Source: Pseudomonadota bacterium
GTDB taxonomy: Bacteria > Pseudomonadota > Gammaproteobacteria > Pseudomonadales > Moraxellaceae
Length of the DNA stretch: 33,851 nt
Reading direction: 5' to 3'
NCBI GenBank assembly: GCA_021851865.1
Contig: JAJZBU010000031.1
Location: 1 to 33,851, forward strand
Positions 8,385-16,700 of this stretch are shown here, piece by piece. Within the stretch, counting starts at the first letter, position 1. Each line of letters starts with the position of its first letter. The notes beneath the pieces were generated by a model that saw only the letters and a list, made by a program, of their open reading frames with translations, did no database searches and was not told the origin of the DNA. The translations under genes were made by a program, and so were the position numbers.

Positions 8385-8873
8385 TCAGTAGAGCAGTCCA
8401 AATCCTATCGAGGCATTGTCGAGTTCGCTGTGCGTCGAGTAGCGTTCGATGGCGAAGGTGAAGGTGAGGCGGTTATCCAGCGTCAGGCTGTAAGGCGAGC
8501 GATGATTGCCGGTCATGAAATCATAGATCTGGGTCAGATTGAAGTCATGGCGCAGGCGTTGCACGGGGCCACGGCTGCCATCTCCCACCTGCAGTTCGAG
8601 CAGATTGGCGAAGCCGATACCGACGTAGGCATTGGCGGCGTGTTCCTGGGTGAAGTTCTTGTAGTCGACGCCCATGTTGACGAAGGTGCGCGCGTAGTTG
8701 ACGTCGAGGAAATAACCAGAACCGACACCCGTGCCCGTGCGCGTGGTGTCGCTGCGGCCGGCTGAATAGATGATGCTGGGGATCATCGTCGGATCAAGAG
8801 CGGCGCCGTCATCGGCGATCGCCACGCCCGTCCATCCCGTCAGCGCCAACAGCGCCCATCGTATGCATCTCAT
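8385..8873 (-). CDS. Small outer-membrane protein, predicted beta-barrel
   Basis: The protein has 162 residues with a signal peptide (about 1-20, ending GVAIADD). The mature part is built of short alternating strands such as GSGYFLDVNYARTF, ANAYVGIGFANLLELQVG and SPYSLTLDNRLTFTFAIER, ending in GFGLLY. A terminal aromatic residue is the usual signal for outer-membrane insertion by the Bam machinery. The length suits an eight-stranded barrel. An AGGAG lies eight bases before the start. I do not recognise a named family. It probably shares a transcript with the downstream M14 protein. Confidence 0.6.
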   Translation of the reverse strand: MRCIRWALLALTGWTGVAIADDGAALDPTMIPSIIYSAGRSDTTRTGTGVGSGYFLDVNYARTFVNMGVDYKNFTQEHAANAYVGIGFANLLELQVGDGSRGPVQRLRHDFNLTQIYDFMTGNHRSPYSLTLDNRLTFTFAIERYSTHSELDNASIGFGLLY

Positions 8874-8896
8874 CCGGTCAGCTCCTGATCGTGGAC

Positions 8897-8973
8897 ATCC
8901 TCTTCCTGAGGATCGTCATGTTGATGCGCAAGGATAAGTCCTTCGGTCGATGCTTTCAAATCTTAACCGAAGG
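8897..8973. promoter_or_regulatory. Inverted repeats in the divergent region upstream of marR-like gene
   Basis: Two perfect inverted repeats lie between the outer-membrane protein gene and the MarR-type regulator. One is ATCCTC-N5-GAGGAT (8897-8902 and 8908-8913), which has the size of a typical MarR operator. The other is CCTTCGGT-N18-ACCGAAGG (8940-8947 and 8966-8973). Either could let the regulator control both divergent transcripts. Confidence 0.4.
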
Positions 8974-9043
8974 CAGAGTATTCATCCGTAGGGCATGTTT
9001 TGTGTATGATATCGTTATTCGCATGAGATATGAAGGCGCTGGT

Positions 9044-9478
9044 ATGGTTGAGAAGGAGCATCTGGGGCCTTTGATGGCCCTGACGAGCAAGACCTGGCGA
9101 CAGGCGCTCGATCAGCGTCTACGTCCTCTGGGTTTGTCGCAGGCGAAATGGATGTGCCTTTTGCAATTGCATCGTCACCCGCGGCTGATGGCGCAAGGTG
9201 AGCTGGCTGAAGTCATGGGGATCGAAGCGGCGACCCTGGTTCGTCTCCTCGATCGTCTCGAAGCCGATGGCTGGATCTTGCGACAGATGGATCCGGAAGA
9301 TCGCCGCAGCAACCACGTTCTGATGACCGATCGAGCCCGTAGCCTGGGGCGCGAAGTGGAGCAGGTCGCTGATGAACTGCGGCGCGATCTGCTCGCCGGT
9401 ATACCGAGTGAAGAGGTCGCGGTGACCTTGCGCGTACTGCGGCAGTTGCTCGATCGTGCGCGTATGAACCTGCAGTAA
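9044..9478 (+). CDS. MarR-family transcriptional regulator
   Basis: The chosen ATG at 9044 follows GAAGG by seven bases and gives 144 residues; upstream in-frame ATGs (9023, 8891) lack a ribosome-binding site. The winged-helix core is visible: SQAKWMCLLQL, then QGELAEVMGIEAATLVRLLDRLEADGWILRQMDPEDRRSNHVLMTD, where LVRLLDRLE is the recognition-helix region and DRRSN lies in the wing. A C-terminal dimerisation helix follows. MarR proteins usually repress divergent genes and release DNA on binding small phenolic or lipophilic ligands. The divergent outer-membrane protein/M14 pair and the inverted repeats between them are the obvious candidate targets. Confidence 0.88.
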   Translation: MVEKEHLGPLMALTSKTWRQALDQRLRPLGLSQAKWMCLLQLHRHPRLMAQGELAEVMGIEAATLVRLLDRLEADGWILRQMDPEDRRSNHVLMTDRARSLGREVEQVADELRRDLLAGIPSEEVAVTLRVLRQLLDRARMNLQ

Positions 9479-9499
9479 GGCGAAGGCGCGCCGCCACGA

Positions 9500-10030
9500 C
9501 TAGCTGCGTTGTTGCCGAAAACTGCGGATCACTGCGACGAAATTGCAGGGCCGCGTGCGGGCATCGAATTGCTCCTGCAGGATGCCCGTCCAGGCGGTGC
9601 GACAGGCACCGGTTGAGCCGGGCAGGCAGAAGATGAACTTGCCGCGCACCATGCCGGCGAGGGCACGTGATTGCAGCGTCGAGTTGCCGATCTCCTGCAA
9701 GGAGATCTGACGGAACAACTCACCAAAGCCGTCGACCTGTTTGTCGAAAAGAACGCTCAAAGCCTCAGGGGTCGAGTCGCGACCCGAAAAACCGGTGCCA
9801 CCGGTGGTGAGGATGACGTCGATGTCATCATCGATGATCCAGGCGGACACCTGCGCGCGCAGGCGATAGATGTCGTCCGTCACGATGCGCCGGTCGGCGA
9901 GGATGTGGCCAGCTTCGGTCAGTGCCTGCGCCAGATAAGCGCCGGAGGTGTCCTGTTCGATCGAGCGGGTGTCTGAGACCGTCAGGACGGCGATGCGCAG
10001 AGCGACAAAAGCAGCCTCAGCGTGTGACAT
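9500..10030 (-). CDS. moaB: Molybdenum cofactor biosynthesis protein MoaB/Mog-like
   Basis: The protein has 176 residues, the usual length for MoaB. It shows the MogA/MoaB fold motifs: IAVLTVSDTRS at the N-terminus, DVILTTGGTGFSGRDSTPEA in the middle (the GGTG molybdopterin-binding loop with the conserved Asp) and FCLPGSTGACRTAW towards the end. Members adenylylate molybdopterin or act structurally in molybdenum cofactor synthesis in the cytosol. GAGG lies upstream of the ATG. The gene follows the BamE-like gene by 23 bases on the same strand, and no other moa genes are in view. Confidence 0.9.
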   Translation of the reverse strand: MSHAEAAFVALRIAVLTVSDTRSIEQDTSGAYLAQALTEAGHILADRRIVTDDIYRLRAQVSAWIIDDDIDVILTTGGTGFSGRDSTPEALSVLFDKQVDGFGELFRQISLQEIGNSTLQSRALAGMVRGKFIFCLPGSTGACRTAWTGILQEQFDARTRPCNFVAVIRSFRQQRS

Positions 10031-10053
10031 CGGGGGACCTCGTCAGGGGTGTC

Positions 10054-10461
10054 TCACCAGCGCGGCGGTTCTTGTGAGCTGCTCAGCTTGTCGTCGACGG
10101 TGAACAGCACCGAGCCGACGCCGCGGGAGGTCTCGTAATACCACAGGGCATGACCATTGATCACCATCTTGCGATCAGGGTTGCCGAGGTACTGCAGGAC
10201 TTGTGCCGTACTCATGCCGGGCTCCAGTTTTTGCCACTGTGCCGGTTCTTGCGCGAGAGAGGGTTGTTCCTTGGGCAGCGCCGGGATGGTTGTCGTGGCG
10301 CTGGCAGCGGTTTGCTTTTGTTGCACGTCGAGGCGTTGCTCGAGCAACTGAACGCGTTGCACCAGGGCGTCGAATTCCGCCCGGGTAGGGCCATCTTCGG
10401 CATGCGCCGGGAGCAGGGCGCAGGATATGGCGGTCGCGATCAAGCAGGCATGGATCCTCAT
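10054..10461 (-). CDS. Small periplasmic protein with BamE/SmpA-like domain and coiled coil
   Basis: The protein is 135 residues from the ATG at 10461; a GTG one codon earlier is less well spaced from the GGAGAGGAG ribosome-binding site. A signal peptide ends at LLPAHAED. Residues 25-50 form a short amphipathic coiled-coil stretch (EFDALVQRVQLLEQRLDVQQ). A Ser/Ala/Pro linker leads to a C-terminal W-x-x-L-x-x-GM-S-x-x-QV-x-x-x-LG-x-P motif followed by WYYE, which is the SmpA/OmlA (BamE-like) pattern. No lipobox Cys is present, so it is probably soluble in the periplasm rather than a lipoprotein. Function is unknown; it may scaffold envelope complexes. Confidence 0.6.
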   Translation of the reverse strand: MRIHACLIATAISCALLPAHAEDGPTRAEFDALVQRVQLLEQRLDVQQKQTAASATTTIPALPKEQPSLAQEPAQWQKLEPGMSTAQVLQYLGNPDRKMVINGHALWYYETSRGVGSVLFTVDDKLSSSQEPPRW

Positions 10462-10497
10462 CACGGTCTCCTCTCCAATGAAAAAGGGGGGGCAATG

Positions 10498-10542
10498 AAA
10501 AAGGGGAGAGGTTGCCCTCCCCCCTCTAGGGCCGCACGGCCC
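10498..10542 (-). terminator. Intrinsic terminator after the Cyc2-like gene, preceded by a second hairpin
   Basis: On the minus strand a small perfect hairpin (GGGCCG/CGGCCC, 10529-10542) is followed by a GC-rich stem (10517-10522 with 10503-10508, plus two more pairs inside) and five T residues (10502-10498). It lies just past the cytochrome-porin stop codon. Confidence 0.75.
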
Positions 10543-10564
10543 ATCAGCCTATGACAGCGCTAAC

Positions 10565-11992
10565 TTACCACATGAACCAGCCGTAGACCATCGCCGTGTT
10601 GTTGGCACTGGCGTTGCGGCCCATGCCGTCGTAGTTGGTCGTAGCACCGTTGAACTTGGTGTAGGCCGTGTACTGCACGCCGAGCTGAACGTTCTGCCAG
10701 GGCAGGAATTCATACTGCGCGATCCAGGCCGTGCTGTCCGGGCTGCCCGAGGCATCGCCGCTCAGCACATTGGGATTGCCGTAGGGCACGCCGGCGACCA
10801 CCTGGTTGTTGTTGTAGTAGGCGTAGTCCGAGGTTCCGGTCGTACGCAAGATGCCCAGGGACACTTCCTGCTGGTTGGCGAAGTGGAAGGACGCGTTCAG
10901 GTTGAGGGTGTTGAGCGAGTCGCTGTTGTTGCTCGAACACACCGTTCCAGCGGCGCACTGCACACCCGCGGCAGCGTGCGGGATGGCATTCCAGGTGTCG
11001 TTTTCATGGATGTAGGTGCCGCGCACGATCAGCTCATCGTTGCCGAGGGGCAGTTCGTACTGGGTATCCACCGCCGAGTCCACCATACGGTTCGATGCAC
11101 CGGTGATGCCCGCCGGGATCTGGTTGATGGCCATGCCGTAGGCGCCGACTTCGAGGTAGCCGTTGCCGACGTTGGTGTCATAGGCCAAGCGCAGATAAGG
11201 CGCGACGCCGCTGAGCATGTTGGTGGCGTTCGGCTGATAGGGCTGACTGAGGCCGGCCTGTTCCGAGCGATAGCCGGTCAGATCGGCGTACCAGTGGTTG
11301 TCGAGGTGCATATAGCCACCGATGCCGACCACCGACTGCGCGAGCTTGCCCATGATGAAGGGCTGCGCCGCCGGAGTGGGCAGGGCGGCACCCGGGGTGA
11401 TGTAGGGGAAGCCCCAAGCCGGCGTATCCTGCCACGGATCCTCCATGGTCGGGGTGTTGTTCAGGGTGAGGCCGTAGGTCAGCGGCATGCCGGCCAGTGT
11501 GCTCTGGTTGGCATAGCGGATTTCCGACTGATCCTGGGTGAAGTGATCACTCTGATGGTTGTAAGTGATCTGCAGGAAAGAGCCCATGTGCGGGGAAATC
11601 TCACCTGCGAAGAACAGGCTCAGCTGCTGCGGAAACTGCGAGGATACCTGCTGTGCCGCCGGGCCATTGGCCTTGTTGACACCGCGCACTTCCGAGACGC
11701 TGGTCTGCAGCATCAGCGACAGGGGCGGGATTTCGTTGATCTTCAAGGCGGGGGCGTTGTCGCTACCCTTGGACTGGATTTGCTGCATGCCGGTGATGGT
11801 ATACCCGTTCATCTTGAAGTCGCGACCGAAGGGGGTCAGCTCGGGATACATGGTGTGGCAGGCTTCGCAGGGCATGCCGGTCTGACGGGCATAGCTGGGC
11901 ACAGCCTGTGCGCCTTGTACGGCCAAGCCGCCGATCAAGGGCAGCATGAGCAGGCGCCAGGATGGCAGCCTCGAAGTGATGGATGAAGTCAT
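10565..11992 (-). CDS. Cyc2-like fused monohaem c-type cytochrome / outer-membrane porin
   Basis: The ATG at 11992 follows a perfect AGGAGG and gives 475 residues. A signal peptide (1-30, ..VQGAQA) leads straight into VPSYARQTGMPCEACH, with one haem-binding CXXCH at 42-46, then YPELTPFGRDFKMNGY. This A-x-P-x-[FY]-ARQTG-x-x-C-x-x-CH...PFGR-x-FK-x-x-GY block is the signature of the Cyc2 family, in which one haem plugs an outer-membrane barrel. The remaining 400 residues consist of barrel-like strands and end in a C-terminal Trp (YGWFMW), as outer-membrane proteins do. Cyc2 proteins take electrons from extracellular Fe(II) in several iron oxidisers, but related proteins occur in organisms not known to oxidise iron. 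The substrate here is unproven, and no partner cytochromes are adjacent. Confidence 0.8.
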   Translation of the reverse strand: MTSSITSRLPSWRLLMLPLIGGLAVQGAQAVPSYARQTGMPCEACHTMYPELTPFGRDFKMNGYTITGMQQIQSKGSDNAPALKINEIPPLSLMLQTSVSEVRGVNKANGPAAQQVSSQFPQQLSLFFAGEISPHMGSFLQITYNHQSDHFTQDQSEIRYANQSTLAGMPLTYGLTLNNTPTMEDPWQDTPAWGFPYITPGAALPTPAAQPFIMGKLAQSVVGIGGYMHLDNHWYADLTGYRSEQAGLSQPYQPNATNMLSGVAPYLRLAYDTNVGNGYLEVGAYGMAINQIPAGITGASNRMVDSAVDTQYELPLGNDELIVRGTYIHENDTWNAIPHAAAGVQCAAGTVCSSNNSDSLNTLNLNASFHFANQQEVSLGILRTTGTSDYAYYNNNQVVAGVPYGNPNVLSGDASGSPDSTAWIAQYEFLPWQNVQLGVQYTAYTKFNGATTNYDGMGRNASANNTAMVYGWFMW

Positions 11993-12090
11993 GTCATTCC
12001 TCCTGAAGATTGACGGCTCGATATTGCTGGTAACGAGGGTCCGTGTTGTTGATTTGAAGCAATTTGTGACCACATTAAAATAATATTTAA

Positions 12091-12136
12091 TCTTGACAGT
12101 CAGTTTCGGTCAAGATGGCGCAAAGTCTTGATCAAG
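12091..12136. promoter_or_regulatory. Cluster of TCTTGA half-sites between divergent genes
   Basis: The 300-base region between the Cyc2-like gene and the nitroreductase is AT-rich near 12070-12090 and carries repeated half-sites: TCTTGAC (12091-12097) and GTCAAGA (12109-12115) as a perfect inverted repeat with an 11-base spacer, then TCTTGATCAAG (12126-12136), itself two abutting arms. On the plus strand TTGACA at 12093-12098 could act as a -35 box for the nitroreductase; on the minus strand TTGACC at 12113-12108 could do so for the cytochrome gene. A shared regulator of both is likely but unidentified. Confidence 0.45.
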
Positions 12137-12292
12137 GGATGGGGTTTTGTCCAGAAATCACCGCAAGTAATTTTTTCTGCCATCTTGGGTGGGGGGGAGG
12201 GAAATGGCTGACATATTTTTGTCATGTTTATGCGGGTCTTGACCGCGGCGTCGACAGCCGCTAGAAGTCATATCCGACAAGAGGAAAATTTC

Positions 12293-12850
12293 ATGGAATT
12301 GTTGCAGGGATTGCTTGAACGCAGCTCGCAACCCGTTCTCGCGGAGCCGGGGCCGGATCTGAAGCACATCGAGCAGGCCATCCGTGCCGCTTTGTGCGCT
12401 CCCGATCATCGCGCTTTGCAGCCCTGGCGCTATCTCGTCGTCAGCGGCGCCGCGCGTGAGCGCCTCGCCGCCATCTACGTCGCTTCGCAGCAGGCGGCGC
12501 AGCCGCAGCGCAGCGCCGCCGAGATCGAGCGCCTGCGGCAACAGCCCCTGCGGGCGCCGACCCTGATCGTGGCCATTCTGCGGCCGAGCCAGGACGCTGC
12601 CGTGCCGATGCACGAGCAATGGTTGAGCATGGGGGCCGCCGTGCAGAATCTGCTGCTTGCTCTGCACGCCCAGGGTTTCGCCGCCATCTGGCGTACCGGT
12701 GCTCTGGCCACCGACGCGGCGGTACGCTCCGCCCTCGGCGTGCAGGCCGAGGAAAGCATCGCTGCCCTGGTCTATGTCGGCTCGCCACCACCGGCGCCGC
12801 GTCGCGCAGAGCGTCCGCAAGCGCAGTCCTTCTGGAGGGTTTGGTCGTGA
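12293..12850 (+). CDS. YdjA-like NAD(P)H nitroreductase
   Basis: The ATG at 12293 follows AGAGGA by seven bases and gives 185 residues, the length of E. coli YdjA. Family features are visible throughout: an early ER.S.QPVLAEPGP segment, RAALCAPDHRALQPWRYLVV (FMN-binding N-terminal region), PLRAPTLIVAI, MGAAVQNLLLALHAQGFAAIWRTGAL (FMN contact region with GF..IWR) and ALVYVGSP near the end. These are minimal-size, dimeric FMN flavoproteins that reduce nitro-compounds or other electrophiles; the physiological substrate is unknown. The stop overlaps the GTG start of the following thioesterase gene, so the two are translationally coupled, and they diverge from the Cyc2-like gene. Confidence 0.85.
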   Translation: MELLQGLLERSSQPVLAEPGPDLKHIEQAIRAALCAPDHRALQPWRYLVVSGAARERLAAIYVASQQAAQPQRSAAEIERLRQQPLRAPTLIVAILRPSQDAAVPMHEQWLSMGAAVQNLLLALHAQGFAAIWRTGALATDAAVRSALGVQAEESIAALVYVGSPPPAPRRAERPQAQSFWRVWS

Positions 12851-13293
12851 ACCTTGAAGATTTGTACCGGCAGATTCCTCTGACCGCCGCCATGCAGTTG
12901 CAGATGCAGCCTTGCCCACGGGGCTGGCGTCTGAGCGCGCCTCTGGCCCCCAATAGCAATGACAAGGGCACCGCCTTCGCGGGCAGCTTATCGGCACTTT
13001 TGCAGGTGGCAGGGTGGGTGCTCTGGCAGGACTGGTGCAATCGGACCCTGCCGACGCCCTGTCAAGTACTGGCGATACACTTCGACGTTCAGTATCGAAA
13101 GCCCATCGTCGCCGACCTCGAGGTCTCGGTCTTTCTGCCGGAGAACGCCGAAGTGCAACGCATCGAGGAAGCCTTGCGGCGTCACCAGAAGGCGCGTGCG
13201 CAACAGGACGTGGTGATCGGCAGTGACGCCGAGTCGCCCGAGGTCATCGCCCGCATCGACTATGCCTTGCGCTGCGGGCTGAAGCTGGGCTGA
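12847..13293 (+). CDS. YiiD C-terminal-type thioesterase (hot-dog fold)
   Basis: A GTG start at 12847 preceded by TGGAGGG gives 148 residues and overlaps the nitroreductase stop (GTGA). The protein matches the putative thioesterase domain found at the C-terminus of YiiD. APLAPNSNDKGTAFAGSLSALLQVAGW holds the hot-dog core helix with its Asn and Gly-Thr-Ala-Phe-Ala-Gly motif, and HFDVQYRKPIVADLEV forms the central strands. Such enzymes act on acyl-CoA or acyl-ACP thioesters. The stop is two bases from the convergent fdxA stop. The physiological link to the nitroreductase is not evident. Confidence 0.8.
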   Translation: MNLEDLYRQIPLTAAMQLQMQPCPRGWRLSAPLAPNSNDKGTAFAGSLSALLQVAGWVLWQDWCNRTLPTPCQVLAIHFDVQYRKPIVADLEVSVFLPENAEVQRIEEALRRHQKARAQQDVVIGSDAESPEVIARIDYALRCGLKLG

Positions 13294-13295
13294 TC

Positions 13296-13619
13296 TCAGC
13301 GTTCGAGGAGCTTGCGCTTGTCGGGGCGGCCATCCCACGCCTGGGCGTCGGCGGGCTGTTCTCCCTTTTCCGTGATATTGGGCCAGATCTGCGCCAACTC
13401 AGCGTTGATTTGCAGAAAGTCCTTCTGGTCAGCGGGGATCTCATCTTCCGAGAAGATGGCGTTCGCCGGGCACTCAGGCTCGCACAAAGCGCAGTCGATG
13501 CACTCGTCGGGGTGGATGACGAGAAAATTCGGGCCTTCGTAGAAGCAGTCCACGGGGCAGACTTCAACACAATCTTGGTACTTGCACTTGATACAGTTTT
13601 CGGTCACGACAAAGGTCAT
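13296..13619 (-). CDS. fdxA: Ferredoxin FdxA, 7Fe (3Fe-4S/4Fe-4S) type
   Basis: The protein is 107 residues from the ATG at 13619, which has GAGG just upstream; the in-frame extension to 13646 is not needed. It begins [25 protein letters not shown], the Cys pattern of seven-iron ferredoxins with an interrupted first cluster motif, followed by [20 protein letters not shown] for the second cluster. The acidic C-terminal extension ([19 protein letters not shown]) is typical of proteobacterial FdxA. It is a cytosolic low-potential electron carrier. Its position directly downstream of mutS on the same strand is the arrangement seen in Pseudomonas. Confidence 0.95.
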   Translation of the reverse strand: MTFVVTENCIKCKYQDCVEVCPVDCFYEGPNFLVIHPDECIDCALCEPECPANAIFSEDEIPADQKDFLQINAELAQIWPNITEKGEQPADAQAWDGRPDKRKLLER

Positions 13620-13710
13620 GGGCTGCCTCGATGGGATCTGGTTCAACGGTGGGGCTTAGTGTAACGGCAATGGCGTGCACGGCCAAGATCCAGATGCGGC
13701 TCATGAGCGC

Positions 13711-16263
13711 TCATCGGACGAGCATCGCTTTCAGTTCATAAAGACGCTGGAGCGCCTCGAGCGGCGTCAATCGCTCGGGGTCGAGGTCGCGCAGAGCGCT
13801 CAGTGCCGCCGGTTCAGGGGTGGCGAAAAGGTCGGCTTGGCGCGGTGATTGCGCCTGCAGCTGCTGGATTTCCTGGTCTTCGAGTCGGCGCAGTTTGTCA
13901 CGCGCGGCGGCGATGACGGCACGCGGTACACCCGCCAGCTGTGCCACCGCCAGGCCATAACTCTGGCTCGCCGGCCCTTCCTGAACCGTGTGCAAAAAAA
14001 TGATCTTGTCGCCGTGCTCGAGCGCGCCGACGTGCAGGTTATCGACGACGTCGAGCTGTTCCGCCAGCGCAGTCATCTCAAAATAGTGGGTGGCGAACAG
14101 GGTCAGGGCGCGCAGATGCTGTGCCAGATGCACGGCGCAGGCCCAAGCCAGGCTGAGGCCATCGAAGGTGCTGGTGCCGCGACCGATCTCATCCATCAGC
14201 ACCAGGCTGTGTGGAGTGGCCTGATTGAGGATGGTCGCCGTCTCGCTCATCTCGACCATGAAGGTCGAGCGTCCACCGGCTAGGTCATCGGCCGAGCCGA
14301 TGCGCGTGAAGATGCGGTCGACGAGGCCGATGCGGGCGGCGGCAGCGGGCACCATGGAGCCGATCTGGGCGAGCAGGACGATGATCGCCGTCTGGCGCAT
14401 GAACGTCGATTTGCCGCCCATGTTGGGGCCGGTGATCACCAGCAGGCGCCGATCATCCTGCAGCTCCAAATGGTTGGCGATGAAGGCCTCATCGAGGACC
14501 GCCTCGACCACGGGATGGCGCGCTTCACGCAGACTGATGCCGCGTTCCTGCTGCAGTTGTGGGCGGGTCCAGGCGAGGCTCTCGGCGCGTTCGGCGAGAT
14601 TGAGCAGGACGTCGATCTCGGCGATGGCGTCGGCGCAGGCCTGCAGGCTCGACAGATCGTCGTTGATCCGCTGCAACAGCACTTCGTAGAGCTGGCGCTC
14701 CAAGGCGAGGGCGCGCGTCTGCGCGGACAAGGCCTTGTCCTCGAAATGCTTGAGCTCGGGTGTGATATAGCGTTCGGCGTTTTTCAGCGTCTGGCGACGG
14801 ATGAAGTGCGCCGGCGCGCGTTCCGCCTGGCCGCGACTGAGTTCGATATAGTAACCACTGACCCGGTTGTAGCCGACCTTGAGGTTGGCGATGCCGCTGT
14901 TCTCACGCTCGCGCTGTTCGAGTTCGAGCAGAAAGCCGGAGGCGTCTTCTTGCAGGGTGCGCAGTTCGTCGAGCTCGGCGTCGTAGCCGGGGGCGATGAA
15001 GCCGCCTTCGCGCAGCGTGCTCGGGGCCGGCTGTTGCAGGGCGCGACTGAGCAGGTCGATGAGGGCGGGATGCTCGTCGAGGGACTGCCGCAAAGTTCGC
15101 AGATGCTCGGCGGTGAGGGCTTGCAGTTCCTGGCGCAAGGCCGGCACGCATTGCAGGCTGTGCAACAGGCGCTCGAGATCGCGCGGCGTGGCGCTGCCAA
15201 GACCGGTGCGCGCGAGGATGCGCTCCATATCACCGACCTGGGTGAGGATGTGCGCCGGTGACTCATGCCTCCCCTGCAGGTTCAAGATGGCCTCCTGGCG
15301 GGCGGTGAGGACGTCCAAGCGGCGTAAGGGCTGGTGCAGCCAGCGCCGCAACAGACGCGAACCCATGGCCGTATGGGTGTGGTCGAGCACCCAGGCGAGG
15401 CAGTGTTTGCTGTCGCCGCTCAGGGTGGCGGTGAGTTCGAGGTTGCGCCGGGTGACCGGATCGAGCAGCAGCATCTCATCCTGGCGATGCACCTGCGGCA
15501 GGCGCAGATGGCGTAACAGGCCGCGCTGTGTCTCGCGCACATAGGCGAGGAGAGCGCCGAGCGCCGGCAACATGCGCGCTGCATCATGCAGGCCCAGTCC
15601 ATCGAGGTGGCTCAGAGCGTAGATGTCGCGCAGGCTGTGCTCGGCCGTGCTGGCGGCAAAATCCCAGGCCGGGCGCTGGCGTGCCCGCGCGCCGAGCAGT
15701 TCTGCTGACCAAGTGCTGTGTTCGGCGACAAGAATCTCGGCCGGATGCAGGCGCGCCAGTTCTGCTTGCAGCAGGTTGAGGTCGCTGAAAACGCTGACCC
15801 AGACGCGGCCACTGCCCATGTCCATCCAGGCGAGGGCGCCGTCCTGCCCGTCCCCGGCGAGGGCGGCGAGCAAGGTGTCACTGTGCTCATCGAGAAACGC
15901 CTCATCGGTCACCGTGCCCGGGGTGACGATGCGCACCACCTTGCGCTCGACCGGGCCTTTGCTGGTCGCCGGATCGCCGATCTGCTCGCAGATCGCCACC
16001 GACTCACCCGCCTGCAGCAGGCGCGCCAGATAGGTCTCGGCGCTGTGATAAGGAACCCCGGCCATGGGAATGGGCAGGCCGGCGCTCTTGCCACGACTGG
16101 TCAGGGTGATGTCGAGGAGGCGTGCGGCTTTCTCTGCGTCAGCAAAAAAGAGCTCGTAGAAGTCACCCATGCGGTAAAAGAGCAGCTCCTGCGGGTGCTC
16201 GCTCTTGATGCGCAGATACTGCTGCATCATCGGGGTGTGTTCAGAGTAAGGGCTGTTTTCCAT
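13711..16263 (-). CDS. mutS: DNA mismatch repair protein MutS
   Basis: The protein is 850 residues from the ATG at 16263, close to the family norm. The N-terminal mismatch-binding domain carries the F-Y-E motif at residues 35-37 (MGDFYELF). The C-terminal ATPase has the Walker [10 protein letters not shown] with K618, the Walker [14 protein letters not shown] and the ATHYFE motif. MutS recognises mismatches and small loops and recruits MutL. An 870-residue form from an upstream start at 16332 is rejected because its extra residues do not resemble a MutS N-terminus. The downstream neighbour is fdxA. The pseudomonad neighbours cinA and recA are absent; upstream there is a gene-poor stretch instead. 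Confidence 0.97.
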   Translation of the reverse strand: MENSPYSEHTPMMQQYLRIKSEHPQELLFYRMGDFYELFFADAEKAARLLDITLTSRGKSAGLPIPMAGVPYHSAETYLARLLQAGESVAICEQIGDPATSKGPVERKVVRIVTPGTVTDEAFLDEHSDTLLAALAGDGQDGALAWMDMGSGRVWVSVFSDLNLLQAELARLHPAEILVAEHSTWSAELLGARARQRPAWDFAASTAEHSLRDIYALSHLDGLGLHDAARMLPALGALLAYVRETQRGLLRHLRLPQVHRQDEMLLLDPVTRRNLELTATLSGDSKHCLAWVLDHTHTAMGSRLLRRWLHQPLRRLDVLTARQEAILNLQGRHESPAHILTQVGDMERILARTGLGSATPRDLERLLHSLQCVPALRQELQALTAEHLRTLRQSLDEHPALIDLLSRALQQPAPSTLREGGFIAPGYDAELDELRTLQEDASGFLLELEQRERENSGIANLKVGYNRVSGYYIELSRGQAERAPAHFIRRQTLKNAERYITPELKHFEDKALSAQTRALALERQLYEVLLQRINDDLSSLQACADAIAEIDVLLNLAERAESLAWTRPQLQQERGISLREARHPVVEAVLDEAFIANHLELQDDRRLLVITGPNMGGKSTFMRQTAIIVLLAQIGSMVPAAAARIGLVDRIFTRIGSADDLAGGRSTFMVEMSETATILNQATPHSLVLMDEIGRGTSTFDGLSLAWACAVHLAQHLRALTLFATHYFEMTALAEQLDVVDNLHVGALEHGDKIIFLHTVQEGPASQSYGLAVAQLAGVPRAVIAAARDKLRRLEDQEIQQLQAQSPRQADLFATPEPAALSALRDLDPERLTPLEALQRLYELKAMLVR

Positions 16264-16700
16264 GTGACTTCCATGCAGGCGAGTCGGCGCCCCCGAGGAT
16301 GAAAACACCCATACCTTCGGCACCGTCCTCACCGGCCGCGTCGTGGCGGTAAGTTGAGGTGTAGGCCATGGGTGGCCCGAGGTCGGATGATCTTTCGATG
16401 GCGATGACCGCGATTGTTAACTTGACCCGCCGCAGTCCAGTCACACCCCGGGCTACCTGATGTTGCAAGAGCAATATCAGCGCCATGCCGTGCATGGATA
16501 GATTGTTGGACCGGGTGTCACCAGCGATCGGCACCGGCAGTGTATCAGGAGTGCAGGACATGAGCGACTAAAGTGGACCCGTCAGTCAAGACACTTTGCC
16601 GGTGAATTTACCGTGAAAACACCACGGACCTCAGAGCAATACTGCCCGTGGACTCCTGATCACTCCATAGGCCTGCGTCTTGTCATGGCGCCTGATGCGA
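16264..16700. other. Gene-poor intergenic stretch upstream of mutS
   Basis: No convincing gene is present on either strand. A minus-strand open frame at 16241-16561 overlaps the 5' end of mutS, has no clear ribosome-binding site and resembles no family I know. A hairpin GCCTGAT-GCG-ATCAGGC (16690-16706) marks the right end and overlaps the stop codon of the short coding remnant next to it. The mutS promoter should lie in this interval but was not identified. Confidence 0.5.

Noticed and set aside
13703-13714. 12-base palindrome ATGAGCGCTCAT over the mutS stop codon
   Set aside because: Short, without a T-run or promoter context; plausible by chance at this base composition.
16241-16561. A 106-codon minus-strand frame upstream of mutS
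   Set aside because: It overlaps the mutS 5' end, has no ribosome-binding site and its composition is not protein-like.
16560-16620. Segment with AAGTGGACCCGT considered as an insertion sequence end
   Set aside because: No matching inverted end, target duplication or transposase sequence was found nearby.
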